Assembly (NCBI GenBank): GCA_964553325.1
Contig: CAZKKI010000027.1
Location: forward strand, 12,411 to 76,410
Length of the DNA: 64,000 nt
From: BMS3ABIN04 sp964553325
GTDB lineage: Bacteria > Bacteroidota > Ignavibacteria > Ignavibacteriales > Melioribacteraceae
Direction: 5' to 3'
The stretch's first letter is position 1, and the number at the start of each line of letters is the position of its first letter. Below are positions 9,605 to 19,162 of this stretch, in pieces. A program made the position numbers and the translations under genes. The notes beneath the pieces were generated by a model. It searched no databases, was not told where the DNA came from, and saw only the letters and a program-made list of their open reading frames with translations.

Positions 9605-10159
9605 GTGAAGATACGTAAAATTATTAGAATTATTCATAGAGATTTAGGTTATATCAGCTTCGGATTAACTTTGGTTTATGCAATTTCCGGCATTGCCGTA
9701 AATCATGTGGACGACTGGAACCCGAATTACATAATTGAAAACACTTCACGTAAAATATCGCCGCTTCGAGATTCCTCATTCTCTAACAACGAAGCCGTCT
9801 CACACGTATTAACACAGTTAAATATTACCGACGAACCTAAAAACAGTTTTCGCGCTTCACCCGATTCAATCGATATTTTTTTCCAAGGAAAAACTATTTC
9901 CGCCAACGTTAAAACCGGCACGGTAAAAATAGAAACGGTTAAAAGTCGGGCGGTGTTCCGGGAAACAAACTTTTTGCATTTAAATGCTCCGAAGAAATTA
10001 TGGACTTACGTTGCCGATGCTTTTGCAGTTTCGTTAGCCGTTCTGGCATTTACGGGTTTGTTTATGATTAAAGGGCGGAAAGGGCTTTCGGGAAGGGGCA
10101 AATGGCTTACTGCCGCCGGCATCCTAATTCCTATAATTTTTTTAATAATTTATTTCTAA
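9605..10159 (+). CDS. PepSY-associated transmembrane protein
   Basis: A 184-residue protein starting at GTG. The N-terminus IIHRDLGYISF leads into a transmembrane helix (about 14-35), then a periplasmic stretch of about 95 residues, and two more helices near 138-158 and 163-184. The HRxxG-helix start is typical of PepSY-associated membrane proteins, some of which are linked to iron or sulfite reductases or to siderophore reduction. The function here is unknown. Its neighbour, a periplasmic DUF4920 protein with Cys/His residues, suggests a metal- or redox-related job, but only weakly. Confidence 0.7.
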   Translation: MKIRKIIRIIHRDLGYISFGLTLVYAISGIAVNHVDDWNPNYIIENTSRKISPLRDSSFSNNEAVSHVLTQLNITDEPKNSFRASPDSIDIFFQGKTISANVKTGTVKIETVKSRAVFRETNFLHLNAPKKLWTYVADAFAVSLAVLAFTGLFMIKGRKGLSGRGKWLTAAGILIPIIFLIIYF

Positions 10160-10230
10160 CGTTCTGAAACAATTTTGGCTTTTTGACGTCAAAAGAATAT
10201 AATTTTTCTTAAATAAAAACCCGAGGAGAG

Positions 10231-12969
10231 ATGAAACACTTAAAAAAACAAGCATTTTTTCTATTAATGCTTCTTTTCGTTCAATCTTCTTTCGCTCAAA
10301 AGATTGAAGATATCAATATTCCTTACAAAAAATTTGTTTTAAAAAACGGATTAACATTAATCGTACACGAAGATCACAAAGCACCGATAGTTGCCGTAAA
10401 CGTTTGGTATCACGTCGGTTCGAAAAACGAAAAACCCGGCAAAACAGGTTTTGCTCATCTGTTCGAGCATTTGATGTTTAACGGCAGTGAAAACTTCGAC
10501 GACGATTATTTTCAGGCGCTTGAGCGTGTAGGTGCTACCGACTTAAACGGAACAACCAATCAAGATAGAACAAACTATTTTCAGAATGTTCCCACTTCCG
10601 CATTCGATTTGGCATTATGGATGGAATCGGACAGAATGGGACATTTGCTTGGCGCCATAACTCAAGAAAAGCTTGACGAACAAAGAGGCGTTGTACAAAA
10701 CGAAAAACGTCAAGGTGAAAATCAACCTTATGCAATTGCATACGAGTTGCTAACAAAAAATTCTTATCCCGCCGGTCACCCGTATTCATGGACTGTTATC
10801 GGCTCGATGGAAGATTTGGATGCCGCTTCGCTTGAAGACGTGCACGAATGGTTCAAAAAATATTACGGCGCCGCAAATGCAACTTTGGTAATTGCGGGAG
10901 ACGTTAACGCCGATGAAGTAAAAGAGAAAGTGGAAAAATATTTCGGTGATATTCAGCCGGGACCTCCTCTTTCCCGCCCGCAAGTAAACATTGCAAAAAT
11001 GAAAGGAACGAAACGCATTGTAGCCGAAGACCGCGTTCCGCAAGCAAGAATTTACAAGGTTTGGAATATACCGGAATGGAAAAGCAAAGATGTGGTTTTG
11101 CTCGATTTGGCAAGCGATATATTGTCGAGCGGAAAAACTTCCCGATTGTATAAAAGATTGGTTTACGATGATCAAATTGCCACGGATGTTTATGCATATG
11201 TACATTCAAAAGAAATTGGCAGTCAATTCGCAATAGTTGCCACAGCAAAACCCGGAGTAGATTTGTCAACGGTAGAAAAAGCAATCGACGAAGAGATGGC
11301 TAAATTTCTTAATGAAGGTCCCACCGAAAAAGAACTGAAGCGAGTTAAAACACAATACTTTGCTTCTTTCGTTCGTGGAATCGAAAGAATAGGCGGATTC
11401 GGCGGTAAATCCGATATTCTCGCTCAAAGCCAAGTGTTCGGCGGATCGCCCGATTTCTATAAAACCAAACTGAAACGGGTTAAAGCGGCAACGGCGGAAG
11501 ACATTAAGAACACTGCCGTTAAATGGCTTTCCGACGGTGTTCTAATCTTGGAAATTCATCCGTATCCGAAATACGAAACGGTACAAACCGATGTTGACCG
11601 TTCGAAACTACCGGAAACGGGTACTCCGCCCGATGCAAAATTTCCGGCTATCGAACAAGCCACTTTAAGCAACGGAATGAAAATTTTGCTTGCCAACAGA
11701 AAAACCGTTCCGGTTGTTAATTTAACATTGATGTTCGATGCGGGGTATTCGGCCGATCAGTTCGCTTTGCCCGGAACCGCCAGTCTGGTTTCTTCGATGC
11801 TGGACGAAGGCACCAAAACAAGAAGTTCTTTGGAAATAAGTGAAGAATTAAGTATGCTCGGTGCGCGTTTGAGCTCTTACTCCGATTTGGATATGTCATA
11901 TGTAAGTTTGAATTCCCTCAAATCCAATTTGGATAAATCCCTCGATATTTTTGCGGATGTTGTTCTTAATCCGCAATTCCCTCAAAACGAACTGGAAAGA
12001 CTAAAGCAACAACGTTTGGCGCAAATTAAAAGGGAAAAAGCCACACCGATACAAATGGGATTGAGGGTATTCCCGAAATTCCTGTTCGGAGAAGGTCATG
12101 CTTATGCTTATCCGTTTACTGGTACGGGTTACGAATCGACCGTAGAAAAAATTACACGAGACGATTTGATTAAATTCCACCGAACATGGTACAAACCGAA
12201 CAACGCATACCTTGTGGTTGTAGGCGATATTACAATTGAAGAACTAAAAGACAAAATGGAAAATCTCTTCGGCGACTGGGAAAAGGGTGAAGTTCCTACA
12301 AAAAATATCGCTTTTGTCGAAAACAAAACAAAACCGGTGGTTTACTTACTGGATAAGCCGGCGGCTCAGCAATCGATTATTTTTGCCGGAGAAATTTTTC
12401 CGCCTAAAGCGGACAAAGACAACATAGCCATAGAAATAATGAACGACATTTTGGGCGGAACTTTTACATCGAGAATAAACATGAATTTACGCGAAGACAA
12501 ACATTGGTCGTACGGTTCACGCAGTCTGATACTCGGCGCAAAAGCACAACGTCCTTTTTTGGTTTTTGCTTTGGTACAAACCGACAAAACGAAAGAATCG
12601 ATGCAAGAAGTTTATAAAGAAGTTTCGCAATATGTATCAACCAAACCGGCAACAGAAGACGAGTTGAAAAAAATAAAGCTGAACCGAGTATTGAGTTTAC
12701 CTGGGAAATGGGAAACAATCCGTAGTGTAAGCGCTTCGTTAAGCGATTTGGTTAGATTCAATTTTCCGATGGATTTTTACGAAAAGTATCCTTCGTTAAT
12801 CAAGAATCTTACCGTCGAACAAATAAGAAATGCGGCAAAACGCGTACTCAAACCCGAAAGTCTGGTTTGGGTTGTTGTAGGCGATAAAGAAAAAATCGGA
12901 AAAGGCTTAAACGAATTGGGATATGAAATAAAATACATTGACGTTGACGGAAACATAATCGAAAAATAA
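10231..12969 (+). CDS. Secreted M16 family zinc metalloprotease, two-domain
   Basis: A 912-residue pitrilysin-type protease with a signal peptide (about 1-22, ending SSFA). The inverted zinc motif HxxEH is H76-L-F-E79-H80; the third ligand is probably E158 in VVQNEKR. The first M16 repeat spans about residues 30-450; the second starts near 470 (LSNGMKILLANRK) and has no HxxEH, as expected for the non-catalytic half that closes the chamber. It would degrade peptides in the periplasm or at the cell surface. The ribosome site GAGGAGAG lies just before the ATG. A terminator shared with the converging ahcY follows. Confidence 0.93.
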   Translation: MKHLKKQAFFLLMLLFVQSSFAQKIEDINIPYKKFVLKNGLTLIVHEDHKAPIVAVNVWYHVGSKNEKPGKTGFAHLFEHLMFNGSENFDDDYFQALERVGATDLNGTTNQDRTNYFQNVPTSAFDLALWMESDRMGHLLGAITQEKLDEQRGVVQNEKRQGENQPYAIAYELLTKNSYPAGHPYSWTVIGSMEDLDAASLEDVHEWFKKYYGAANATLVIAGDVNADEVKEKVEKYFGDIQPGPPLSRPQVNIAKMKGTKRIVAEDRVPQARIYKVWNIPEWKSKDVVLLDLASDILSSGKTSRLYKRLVYDDQIATDVYAYVHSKEIGSQFAIVATAKPGVDLSTVEKAIDEEMAKFLNEGPTEKELKRVKTQYFASFVRGIERIGGFGGKSDILAQSQVFGGSPDFYKTKLKRVKAATAEDIKNTAVKWLSDGVLILEIHPYPKYETVQTDVDRSKLPETGTPPDAKFPAIEQATLSNGMKILLANRKTVPVVNLTLMFDAGYSADQFALPGTASLVSSMLDEGTKTRSSLEISEELSMLGARLSSYSDLDMSYVSLNSLKSNLDKSLDIFADVVLNPQFPQNELERLKQQRLAQIKREKATPIQMGLRVFPKFLFGEGHAYAYPFTGTGYESTVEKITRDDLIKFHRTWYKPNNAYLVVVGDITIEELKDKMENLFGDWEKGEVPTKNIAFVENKTKPVVYLLDKPAAQQSIIFAGEIFPPKADKDNIAIEIMNDILGGTFTSRINMNLREDKHWSYGSRSLILGAKAQRPFLVFALVQTDKTKESMQEVYKEVSQYVSTKPATEDELKKIKLNRVLSLPGKWETIRSVSASLSDLVRFNFPMDFYEKYPSLIKNLTVEQIRNAAKRVLKPESLVWVVVGDKEKIGKGLNELGYEIKYIDVDGNIIEK

Positions 12970-12988
12970 AAGATATTCTTCCCTCGAA

Positions 12989-13024
12989 AAAAGCCCGGTT
13001 TTCTTTTAAGAATGCCGGGCTTTT
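12989..13024. terminator. Bidirectional terminator between M16 protease gene and ahcY
   Basis: Stem AAGCCCGG/CCGGGCTT (12991-12998 with 13015-13022), extended by two outer A-T pairs, with T-rich sequence on both sides depending on strand. It serves two convergent genes. The same stem core recurs at 35282. Confidence 0.88.
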
Positions 13025-13051
13025 GTTTTATAAATAAAGTTCGGGAAAATC

Positions 13052-14482
13052 TTAATATCGGTAGTGATCGGGTTTGTACGGTCCTTCAACCGGAACCCCG
13101 ATATATTCGGCTTGCTCTTTTGTAAGTTTCGTTAATTTAACACCGAGCTTTTCAAGATGCAACCGAGCCACTTCTTCATCAAGATGTTTCGGTAACCGGT
13201 AAACATCCACTTCGTATTTGTTCTTCCACAATTCGATTTGAGCCAATGTTTGATTCGTAAAAGAATTGCTCATTACAAAAGAAGGATGACCGGTAGCATT
13301 ACCCAAGTTGACCAGTCTGCCGTCGGAAAGAAGAATAATCGAATGTCCGTCCGGGAAAACGTATTGATCAACTTGCGGTTTGATATTTATTCTCTTTATG
13401 CCCGGATAATTTTTTAACTGATCCACTTGGATTTCGTTATCGAAGTGACCGATGTTACAAACAATCGCACCGTCTTTCATCTTTTCCATGTGCTCAATTC
13501 TGATTACATCCTTGTTCCCGGTAGTTGTTACAAAAATATCTCCGATATCCAAAACATCTTCAACCGTTTTAACTTGGAACCCTTCCATGGCGGCTTGAAG
13601 CGCACAAATAGGATCAATTTCAGTAACAATTACGTTTGCACCGAACCCTTTCATGGATTGGGCAGAACCTTTTCCAACATCGCCGTAACCGCAAATAACA
13701 ACATTTTTGCCCGCCACCATAATATCTGTACCTCTCTTAATTCCGTCGGCTAACGATTCGCGACAACCGTATAAATTGTCGAATTTCGATTTTGTTACCG
13801 AATCGTTTACATTAATTGCGGGGAAAAGCAATTTTCCAGCGTCTTTCATTTGATAAAGACGATGCACGCCGGTTGTGGTTTCTTCGGAAACTCCTTTTAC
13901 GTTCTTTGCAATCGAATGCCATTTGTTCGGATTTTCTTTAAGCGTAATTTTCAGTCTTTTCAGTAATTCCTGTTCGTCTTCCGTTTCCGTTTCAACATCA
14001 AGAATTTCCGGATTATCTTCGGCTTCAACGCCTTTGTGAATCATTAGTGTGGCATCGCCGCCGTCGTCAACTATTAAATCCGGTCCGCTACCGTCGGGGA
14101 AAGTTAAAGCTTGTTCAGTGCACCACCAGTATTCTTCCAAAGTTTCGCCTTTCCAAGCGAAAACGGGAATCCCGCGTTCGGCAATTGCTGCCGCCGCATG
14201 GTCTTGTGTGGAATAAATATTACAACTCGCCCAACGAACATCGGCACCAAGTTCCACGAGAGTTTCAATCAATACGGCGGTTTGAATCGTCATGTGCAGC
14301 GAGCCGGTTATTTTTGCACCGCGCAAAGGTTTTTCTTCCCCGTATTTCTCCCGAAGAGCCATTAACCCCGGCATTTCTTTTTCCGCCAGAGCAATTTCTT
14401 TTCTGCCCCATTCGGCTAAAGATAAATCTTTAACTTTGAATTTTATTGTTTTGTGATCTTTTTCCAATAATTCTCTATCCAT
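13052..14482 (-). CDS. ahcY: S-adenosylhomocysteine hydrolase
   Basis: A 476-residue NAD-dependent hydrolase that splits S-adenosylhomocysteine into adenosine and homocysteine. The NAD-binding loop CGYGDVGKGSA, the substrate-domain segment THGS-like region (KITGSLHMTIQTAVLIETL start) and the C-terminal KPDHYRY end are characteristic; the terminal K and Y bind NAD of the partner subunit in the family. The length suits the bacterial long form with the 40-residue insert. The gene follows metK by only five bases and is surely in its operon, so one transcript encodes SAM synthesis and SAH removal. Confidence 0.96.
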   Translation of the reverse strand: MDRELLEKDHKTIKFKVKDLSLAEWGRKEIALAEKEMPGLMALREKYGEEKPLRGAKITGSLHMTIQTAVLIETLVELGADVRWASCNIYSTQDHAAAAIAERGIPVFAWKGETLEEYWWCTEQALTFPDGSGPDLIVDDGGDATLMIHKGVEAEDNPEILDVETETEDEQELLKRLKITLKENPNKWHSIAKNVKGVSEETTTGVHRLYQMKDAGKLLFPAINVNDSVTKSKFDNLYGCRESLADGIKRGTDIMVAGKNVVICGYGDVGKGSAQSMKGFGANVIVTEIDPICALQAAMEGFQVKTVEDVLDIGDIFVTTTGNKDVIRIEHMEKMKDGAIVCNIGHFDNEIQVDQLKNYPGIKRINIKPQVDQYVFPDGHSIILLSDGRLVNLGNATGHPSFVMSNSFTNQTLAQIELWKNKYEVDVYRLPKHLDEEVARLHLEKLGVKLTKLTKEQAEYIGVPVEGPYKPDHYRY

Positions 14483-14487
14483 TTTTA

Positions 14488-15642
14488 TTATCCCTTGTGG
14501 TTAAAATACTTTTTGAATTTCGGCACCAAATCGAGTTTTTCCCATGTAAATTCTTTTTCGTTTCTTCCGAAATGACCGTATGCAGCGGTTTTTCTGAATA
14601 TCGGTCTTCTTAGTTTTAATCTCTTTATAATTCCTAACGGCGTTAAATCAACAATATCGCGAATCATTGAGGCTAATTCCTCATCGGAAACCACGCCCGT
14701 ACCTTTTGTATCCACGTGAATCGAAACCGGATCGGGTACGCCTATTGCATAAGCTACTTGTACCAAACACTCTTTTGCCAATTTGGCGGCAACAATGTTT
14801 TTAGCTATATGTCTGGCGGCATAAGTAGCACTTCTATCAACTTTTGTAGGATCTTTACCGGAAAACGCACCGCCGCCGTGCGGAGCCCATCCGCCGTAAG
14901 TATCCACAATTATTTTTCTTCCCGTTAATCCAGCGTCTCCGTGCGGACCGCCGATTACAAATTTGCCGGTGGGATTTACATAAATTTTTGTATCTCCGTT
15001 TAAAAGTCTTTTCGGAATTACATGATTAATTACATGCTCAATTACATCCTTACGTATTGTACTTTGCCTTACGTTGCTATCGTGTTGAGTGGAAACAACA
15101 ACGGAATCCACACTTACGGGTTTATGGTTATCGTCGAACAAAATAGTAACTTGTGATTTTGCATCGGGACGCAAATACGGCATTAGCTGCGGTCTTCTTT
15201 TTCTTATGTAAGCGAGCCGTTTTACCAACTTATGGGCAAAAACAATAGGCATGGGCATAAATTCCGGTGTTTGATCGCATGCATAACCGAACATTAATCC
15301 TTGATCGCCGGCACCACCTTTGTCAACTCCCATGGCAATATCGGGCGATTGAGCATGTATGGCATTTAAAACCGAACATGATTCGGAATCGAATTTATAT
15401 TCCGCTTCGGTATAACCGATTTCTTTAACTATGTTTCTGACGATGTTCGGAATTTCAACGTAGGCTTTTGTTGTGATTTCACCTCCGACCAAAACCAAAC
15501 CGGTCGTAACGTATGTTTCGCAAGCAACTCGGGCTGTGGGATCTTGTTTCAAAATTTCATCCAAAATTCCGTCGGATATGGCATCGGCAATTTTATCAGG
15601 GTGTCCTTCCGAAACAGATTCCGAAGTAAAGTAATATGACAT
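14488..15642 (-). CDS. metK: S-adenosylmethionine synthetase
   Basis: A 384-residue enzyme that makes SAM from methionine and ATP. Family signatures are visible: GHPDKIADAISDG near the N-terminus, GAGDQGLMFGYACDQT near residue 110, and GGGAFSGKDPTKVDRS, the P-loop-like segment. The start codon is preceded by AAGAGGAAT, a good ribosome site. It is the first gene of metK-ahcY. The roughly 150-base leader shared with the divergent neighbour is very AT-rich and shows no structure I could match to a known SAM riboswitch. Confidence 0.97.
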   Translation of the reverse strand: MSYYFTSESVSEGHPDKIADAISDGILDEILKQDPTARVACETYVTTGLVLVGGEITTKAYVEIPNIVRNIVKEIGYTEAEYKFDSESCSVLNAIHAQSPDIAMGVDKGGAGDQGLMFGYACDQTPEFMPMPIVFAHKLVKRLAYIRKRRPQLMPYLRPDAKSQVTILFDDNHKPVSVDSVVVSTQHDSNVRQSTIRKDVIEHVINHVIPKRLLNGDTKIYVNPTGKFVIGGPHGDAGLTGRKIIVDTYGGWAPHGGGAFSGKDPTKVDRSATYAARHIAKNIVAAKLAKECLVQVAYAIGVPDPVSIHVDTKGTGVVSDEELASMIRDIVDLTPLGIIKRLKLRRPIFRKTAAYGHFGRNEKEFTWEKLDLVPKFKKYFNHKG

Positions 15643-15797
15643 TATTCCTCTTGAGAAAAATATTAAATAATCTTTAAATTTTGAGCAAATTAAAACATAT
15701 ACAAATTTGCATATAAAAACAAATTATAATGGATTATCGGAAATGAAAGCGCTAATTTTAAAATAATTGCATTTTAATCTATTTAAAACAAGGGAAA

Positions 15798-16751
15798 ATG
15801 GAAACGAAAATAACAAAGCTGTTCGGCATTAAGTACCCGATTATTCAAGGCGGAATGGTTTGGGTTTCCGGCTGGAAACTGGTTTCCGCGGTTTCTAACA
15901 GCGGCGGATTGGGATTAATCGGTTCCGGTTCGATGAAACCGGATTTGTTGAGAGAACATATCCGGAAGTGTAAAGTTGCAACCCAAAAGCCGTTCGGCGT
16001 GAACATTCCGTTGCTCCGTGGTGATGCGGAAGATTTGGTTAATACCGTAATTTCGGAAAACGTAAAAATAGTATTTACTTCCGCCGGACATCCCGGAAAG
16101 TTTATAGACAAGCTTAAATCGAACGGAACGACCGTAGTACACGTTGTTCCTTCTCTAAAGTTTGCATTGAAAGCTCAAAACGTTGGTTGCGATGCCGTTG
16201 TGGGCGAAGGTGTTGAAGCCGGCGGGCATAACGGTCGGGACGAAATAACCACTTTAAGTTTAATTCCCCAATTGGTCGATGCTTTGGATATTCCCGTTAT
16301 TGCCGCAGGCGGAATTGCGGACGGCAGAGGAATATTAGCCGCGCTTTCCCTCGGTGCCGAAGGAGTTCAAATAGGTACCCGCTTTGCCGCAACCGTCGAA
16401 TCTTCGGCACATCCGAATTATAAACAAAAAATTCTCGAAGCTAAAGACAACGACACGGTATTAATTCTTAAAAAAGTTAGCCTTGCCCGCGTAATTAAAA
16501 ATAAATTCAGCGAACTTGCACTGCGGAAAGAAGAAAATTGCGAACCGACAGAAGAATTGTTAAAATTGTTACAAGACAAGCGGGAAAAATTAAGTATTTT
16601 CGACGGCGATTTTGAAAACGGTATGCTTGAAGCAGGTCAAGGAGCCGGCTTAATTAATGATATCCCGACGGTTTCCGAATTGTTCGATAGATTAATTAAC
16701 GAATACGACCAAGCATTCAAACGGTTGGAAAAAATACAAAGCACCCGTTGA
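15798..16751 (+). CDS. Nitronate monooxygenase / FabK-like FMN enzyme
   Basis: A 317-residue TIM-barrel flavoprotein of the 2-nitropropane dioxygenase family. It begins with the typical YPIIQGGM segment, has AVSNSGGLGLIG, and the catalytic His is H144 in EAGGHNG. The C-terminal phosphate-binding loops AAGGIADGRG and GAEGVQIGTRF hold FMN. Family members either oxidise alkyl nitronates or act as the enoyl-ACP reductase FabK; sequence alone does not decide, and no fatty-acid genes are adjacent. The enzyme is cytoplasmic. Confidence 0.85.
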   Translation: METKITKLFGIKYPIIQGGMVWVSGWKLVSAVSNSGGLGLIGSGSMKPDLLREHIRKCKVATQKPFGVNIPLLRGDAEDLVNTVISENVKIVFTSAGHPGKFIDKLKSNGTTVVHVVPSLKFALKAQNVGCDAVVGEGVEAGGHNGRDEITTLSLIPQLVDALDIPVIAAGGIADGRGILAALSLGAEGVQIGTRFAATVESSAHPNYKQKILEAKDNDTVLILKKVSLARVIKNKFSELALRKEENCEPTEELLKLLQDKREKLSIFDGDFENGMLEAGQGAGLINDIPTVSELFDRLINEYDQAFKRLEKIQSTR

Positions 16752-16769
16752 AAAATTTGATTTGTCCAT

Positions 16770-16777
16770 TATATTTG
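16770..16777 (+). promoter_or_regulatory. Candidate -7 promoter box TATATTTG
   Basis: TATATTTG matches the Bacteroidota -7 consensus TAnnTTTG and lies 29 bases before the start of the gene at 16807. The upstream -33 element is not clear. Confidence 0.35.
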
Positions 16778-16806
16778 TTTTATAACGATTAAAAGGCAAT
16801 CGAGTA

Positions 16807-17511
16807 ATGAAAGACGGAAATTTCATTTCTTATCAATATATATTCGAATGTTCAAACGGATTTAAAAAAGTATTCGACGTAAATATCAATCCAAAAACAT
16901 TAATTCTTCAAAACCAACCGAAAGAAAATTTACCGGAATGGTCAAAACTAAAAAACTTTAAATGCCCGCATTGTCCGTTAAACGAGGAAGAGCATGTTTA
17001 CTGTCCCGTAGCCACAAGTTTAAGTAAAGTTATTTCTTTCTTCGAAGATGTTCCGTCGTTCCAGCAAGTAAAAATCACGGTTGTATCCCAAGAAAGAAAT
17101 TACGTCAAAAATGCCGACGTACAAACAGGAGTGAGCAGTTTGCTCGGCTTAATTATGGCATCGAGCGGCTGCCCGATTGTCGGAAAACTTAAAACACTCG
17201 TAAAGTTCCACCTCCCTTTTGCCAACATAGAAGAAACCGAAATTAAAATTTTCTCGATGTACCTTTTGGCACAATATTTCAAAATGAAAAAGGGAGAAAA
17301 ACCAGATTGGGAAATGAAAAAGCTAAACGAACTTTATAATGACATTATGATTCTTAATAAAAACGTTGCCGAAAGAATTTCAGAAGTTGAAAATAAAGAT
17401 GCAAGTATAAATGCTGTTGTGGTGTTGAATAATTTCGCCGATTCCGTTACTTTTGGCCTCGACATGAATGCACTTGAACATCTCGAACAAATTTTCGACG
17501 AGTTTATCTGA
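16807..17511 (+). CDS. Conserved-looking protein of unknown function with CPxCPL motif
   Basis: A 234-residue cytoplasmic protein that I do not recognise with certainty. The N-terminal 50 residues look like a small beta domain, followed by a cysteine cluster C53-P-H-C56 and C66 (YCPVA) and a mostly helical C-terminal two thirds. There is no signal peptide or membrane helix. A second cysteine sits in the ASSGCPIVGKL segment. The cluster could bind a metal with a further Cys or His. It is preceded by a TATATTTG promoter-like box and stands alone between a flavoprotein and convergent cytochrome genes. Confidence 0.8.
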   Translation: MKDGNFISYQYIFECSNGFKKVFDVNINPKTLILQNQPKENLPEWSKLKNFKCPHCPLNEEEHVYCPVATSLSKVISFFEDVPSFQQVKITVVSQERNYVKNADVQTGVSSLLGLIMASSGCPIVGKLKTLVKFHLPFANIEETEIKIFSMYLLAQYFKMKKGEKPDWEMKKLNELYNDIMILNKNVAERISEVENKDASINAVVVLNNFADSVTFGLDMNALEHLEQIFDEFI

Positions 17512-17547
17512 CATTCCGGTTACAACAAGGAAATTCATTTTTTCTTC

Positions 17548-17578
17548 AATAGTTTTTTGCTTCAAGTTTAAAACTATT
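17548..17578. terminator. Possible AT-rich hairpin between convergent genes
   Basis: Inverted repeat AATAGTTTT/AAAACTATT (17548-17556 with 17570-17578), loop of 13 bases, in the 150-base gap between the unknown gene and the hexaheme cytochrome gene. There is no strong T tract, so termination is only suggested. Confidence 0.35.
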
Positions 17579-17661
17579 TGCTGTTCGAACAAATTAGAAC
17601 CGAAAAGCCCCGAAAAGATTTATACATCCTGGCTTACTAATTCCAAATTACGACAAACGGG

Positions 17662-19152
17662 TCAATCAAATGATTTCAGAAACTCCTCCTTCAAGTAAAT
17701 ATGCATTGCCGAATCTTTTTCAACTTCGTCGATGGGTTTCAGATACTTGAACGGTTCTTCGGATTCGTATGCTAATATCGAGTGGCACAAAGTACAATCG
17801 TATTTTATCTTGTTTCCTTTCTCGTCAACCATATTTTCGTTGTGGCAACGGAAACATCCGCCTTCCCCCTCGTGCCCAATGTGATCGGGATAAACATTCC
17901 AATCGATGTTCATACCTTTGTGAATATTTCTCGAATATATTTTTTGCAAAGTTTCGATTGAACGGTCAATTTCCATGCTTTTTGACGCCATTAAATCGGG
18001 GTAGTTCTTTTTATAAAATCTTTTAATTCTGTTTTCAATTATCGTCGCGGCTCTGTCGCTTTCGGCAAAAGACGCGGTTAACGCGCCATAGCTTTCTCTT
18101 TTAATGTAGGGAAGGGTTTTATCGATTAAACCTTTCCTGATCCGGTCATCCACGGCTTTTGATGGATCTTCGTAAATATGTGTAGCTCTGTTATGACAAT
18201 CAACGCAATCCATTTCTCTAATCACGGAGCTCGGATAATCGATTCCCGACAATTTTTTATTAACGTACCGCTTGAACGAACCGTCCGGTTGTTTTGATTC
18301 CACCCAAATAATTTCCTCTCTTTTGTCTTCAACGGAAGTATATCTTACCACATTATTCTTCCCAATATGCCAATGAATTCCGGCATGTCCAACTTCTTCT
18401 CCGGTATCAATCTTCAATACCAGAGTTGTGTATTTCGGGGTAGATAACTCGTCATTCGAATAACGGATAAAAGTTTTTAATTTCGAACCGTAAAACTTTT
18501 CCGGCCAATGACACTTTTCACAAGTTTCCCGAGCGGGGCGAAGTTGATGGACCGGAGTGGGAATAGGTTTTTCATATAAATCGAAAGTAGCGGAAATCAT
18601 TTGCCAAGCTCCGTTTAATTTCGAACTAATCAATGCGCCTGTTCCCTCGCCCACATGGCACTCCACACAAGCAACACGCGAATGAGGCGATTGTTGATAC
18701 GTTGTCCATTCGGGACTCATAACGGAGTGGCATGCGGTTCCGCAAAACTCGGGTTCATCCATAAAACTTAAAGTTCTGAAACTTGCCGCCAGTAAAAATA
18801 AAATGTTAATGAAAGTAAAAATCAAAACCGTTCTAACAATTTTCGCTCCGAGTTTACTTTCGGTCAGGTCGTCTTTATCAAATTGCTTCTCCAGCAATTC
18901 TTTTGTCGATTTTCCGGTTTGCCGTTTGTGTTTTATCCATGCGAAAGGTATTAAAATCAATCCGATTACAAAAAGGGTAGGCAAAAGCAAATAAGTTATC
19001 AATCCGAAATACGCATTTGTAAAAACACCCGATATCCTTAGCAACTCCAGAAAAACAAAAGTAAGAAAGGATGATGTAATTAACACCACCCCAATTTTTC
19101 CAATTCGATTTATTGAAACACCGCGAATAAAGTTAATGTATTTCAATTTCAT
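17662..19152 (-). CDS. NapC/NirT-type membrane cytochrome c with six haem motifs
   Basis: A 496-residue protein with three predicted membrane helices (about 20-42, 50-72, 104-124) and then a periplasmic domain. Haem attachment motifs start at C137, C162, C211, C316, C433 and C453. The first is CGTACH, with three residues between the cysteines instead of two, followed by a methionine two residues later as in NapC/NrfH haem 1. The NapC/NirT family oxidises membrane quinol and passes electrons to periplasmic reductases. Classical members have four or five haems and about 200 residues, so this is an enlarged form with two extra helices. It follows the octaheme gene by ten bases, so the pair is one operon and the probable electron donor/enzyme set. 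Confidence 0.88.
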   Translation of the reverse strand: MKLKYINFIRGVSINRIGKIGVVLITSSFLTFVFLELLRISGVFTNAYFGLITYLLLPTLFVIGLILIPFAWIKHKRQTGKSTKELLEKQFDKDDLTESKLGAKIVRTVLIFTFINILFLLAASFRTLSFMDEPEFCGTACHSVMSPEWTTYQQSPHSRVACVECHVGEGTGALISSKLNGAWQMISATFDLYEKPIPTPVHQLRPARETCEKCHWPEKFYGSKLKTFIRYSNDELSTPKYTTLVLKIDTGEEVGHAGIHWHIGKNNVVRYTSVEDKREEIIWVESKQPDGSFKRYVNKKLSGIDYPSSVIREMDCVDCHNRATHIYEDPSKAVDDRIRKGLIDKTLPYIKRESYGALTASFAESDRAATIIENRIKRFYKKNYPDLMASKSMEIDRSIETLQKIYSRNIHKGMNIDWNVYPDHIGHEGEGGCFRCHNENMVDEKGNKIKYDCTLCHSILAYESEEPFKYLKPIDEVEKDSAMHIYLKEEFLKSFD

Positions 19153-19162
19153 TTTTTACCTG

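Noticed and set aside
15643..15797. Possible SAM riboswitch in the metK leader
   Set aside because: The leader is short and very AT-rich; no paired stems or conserved core could be found, only a weak AATTTG/CAAATT repeat.
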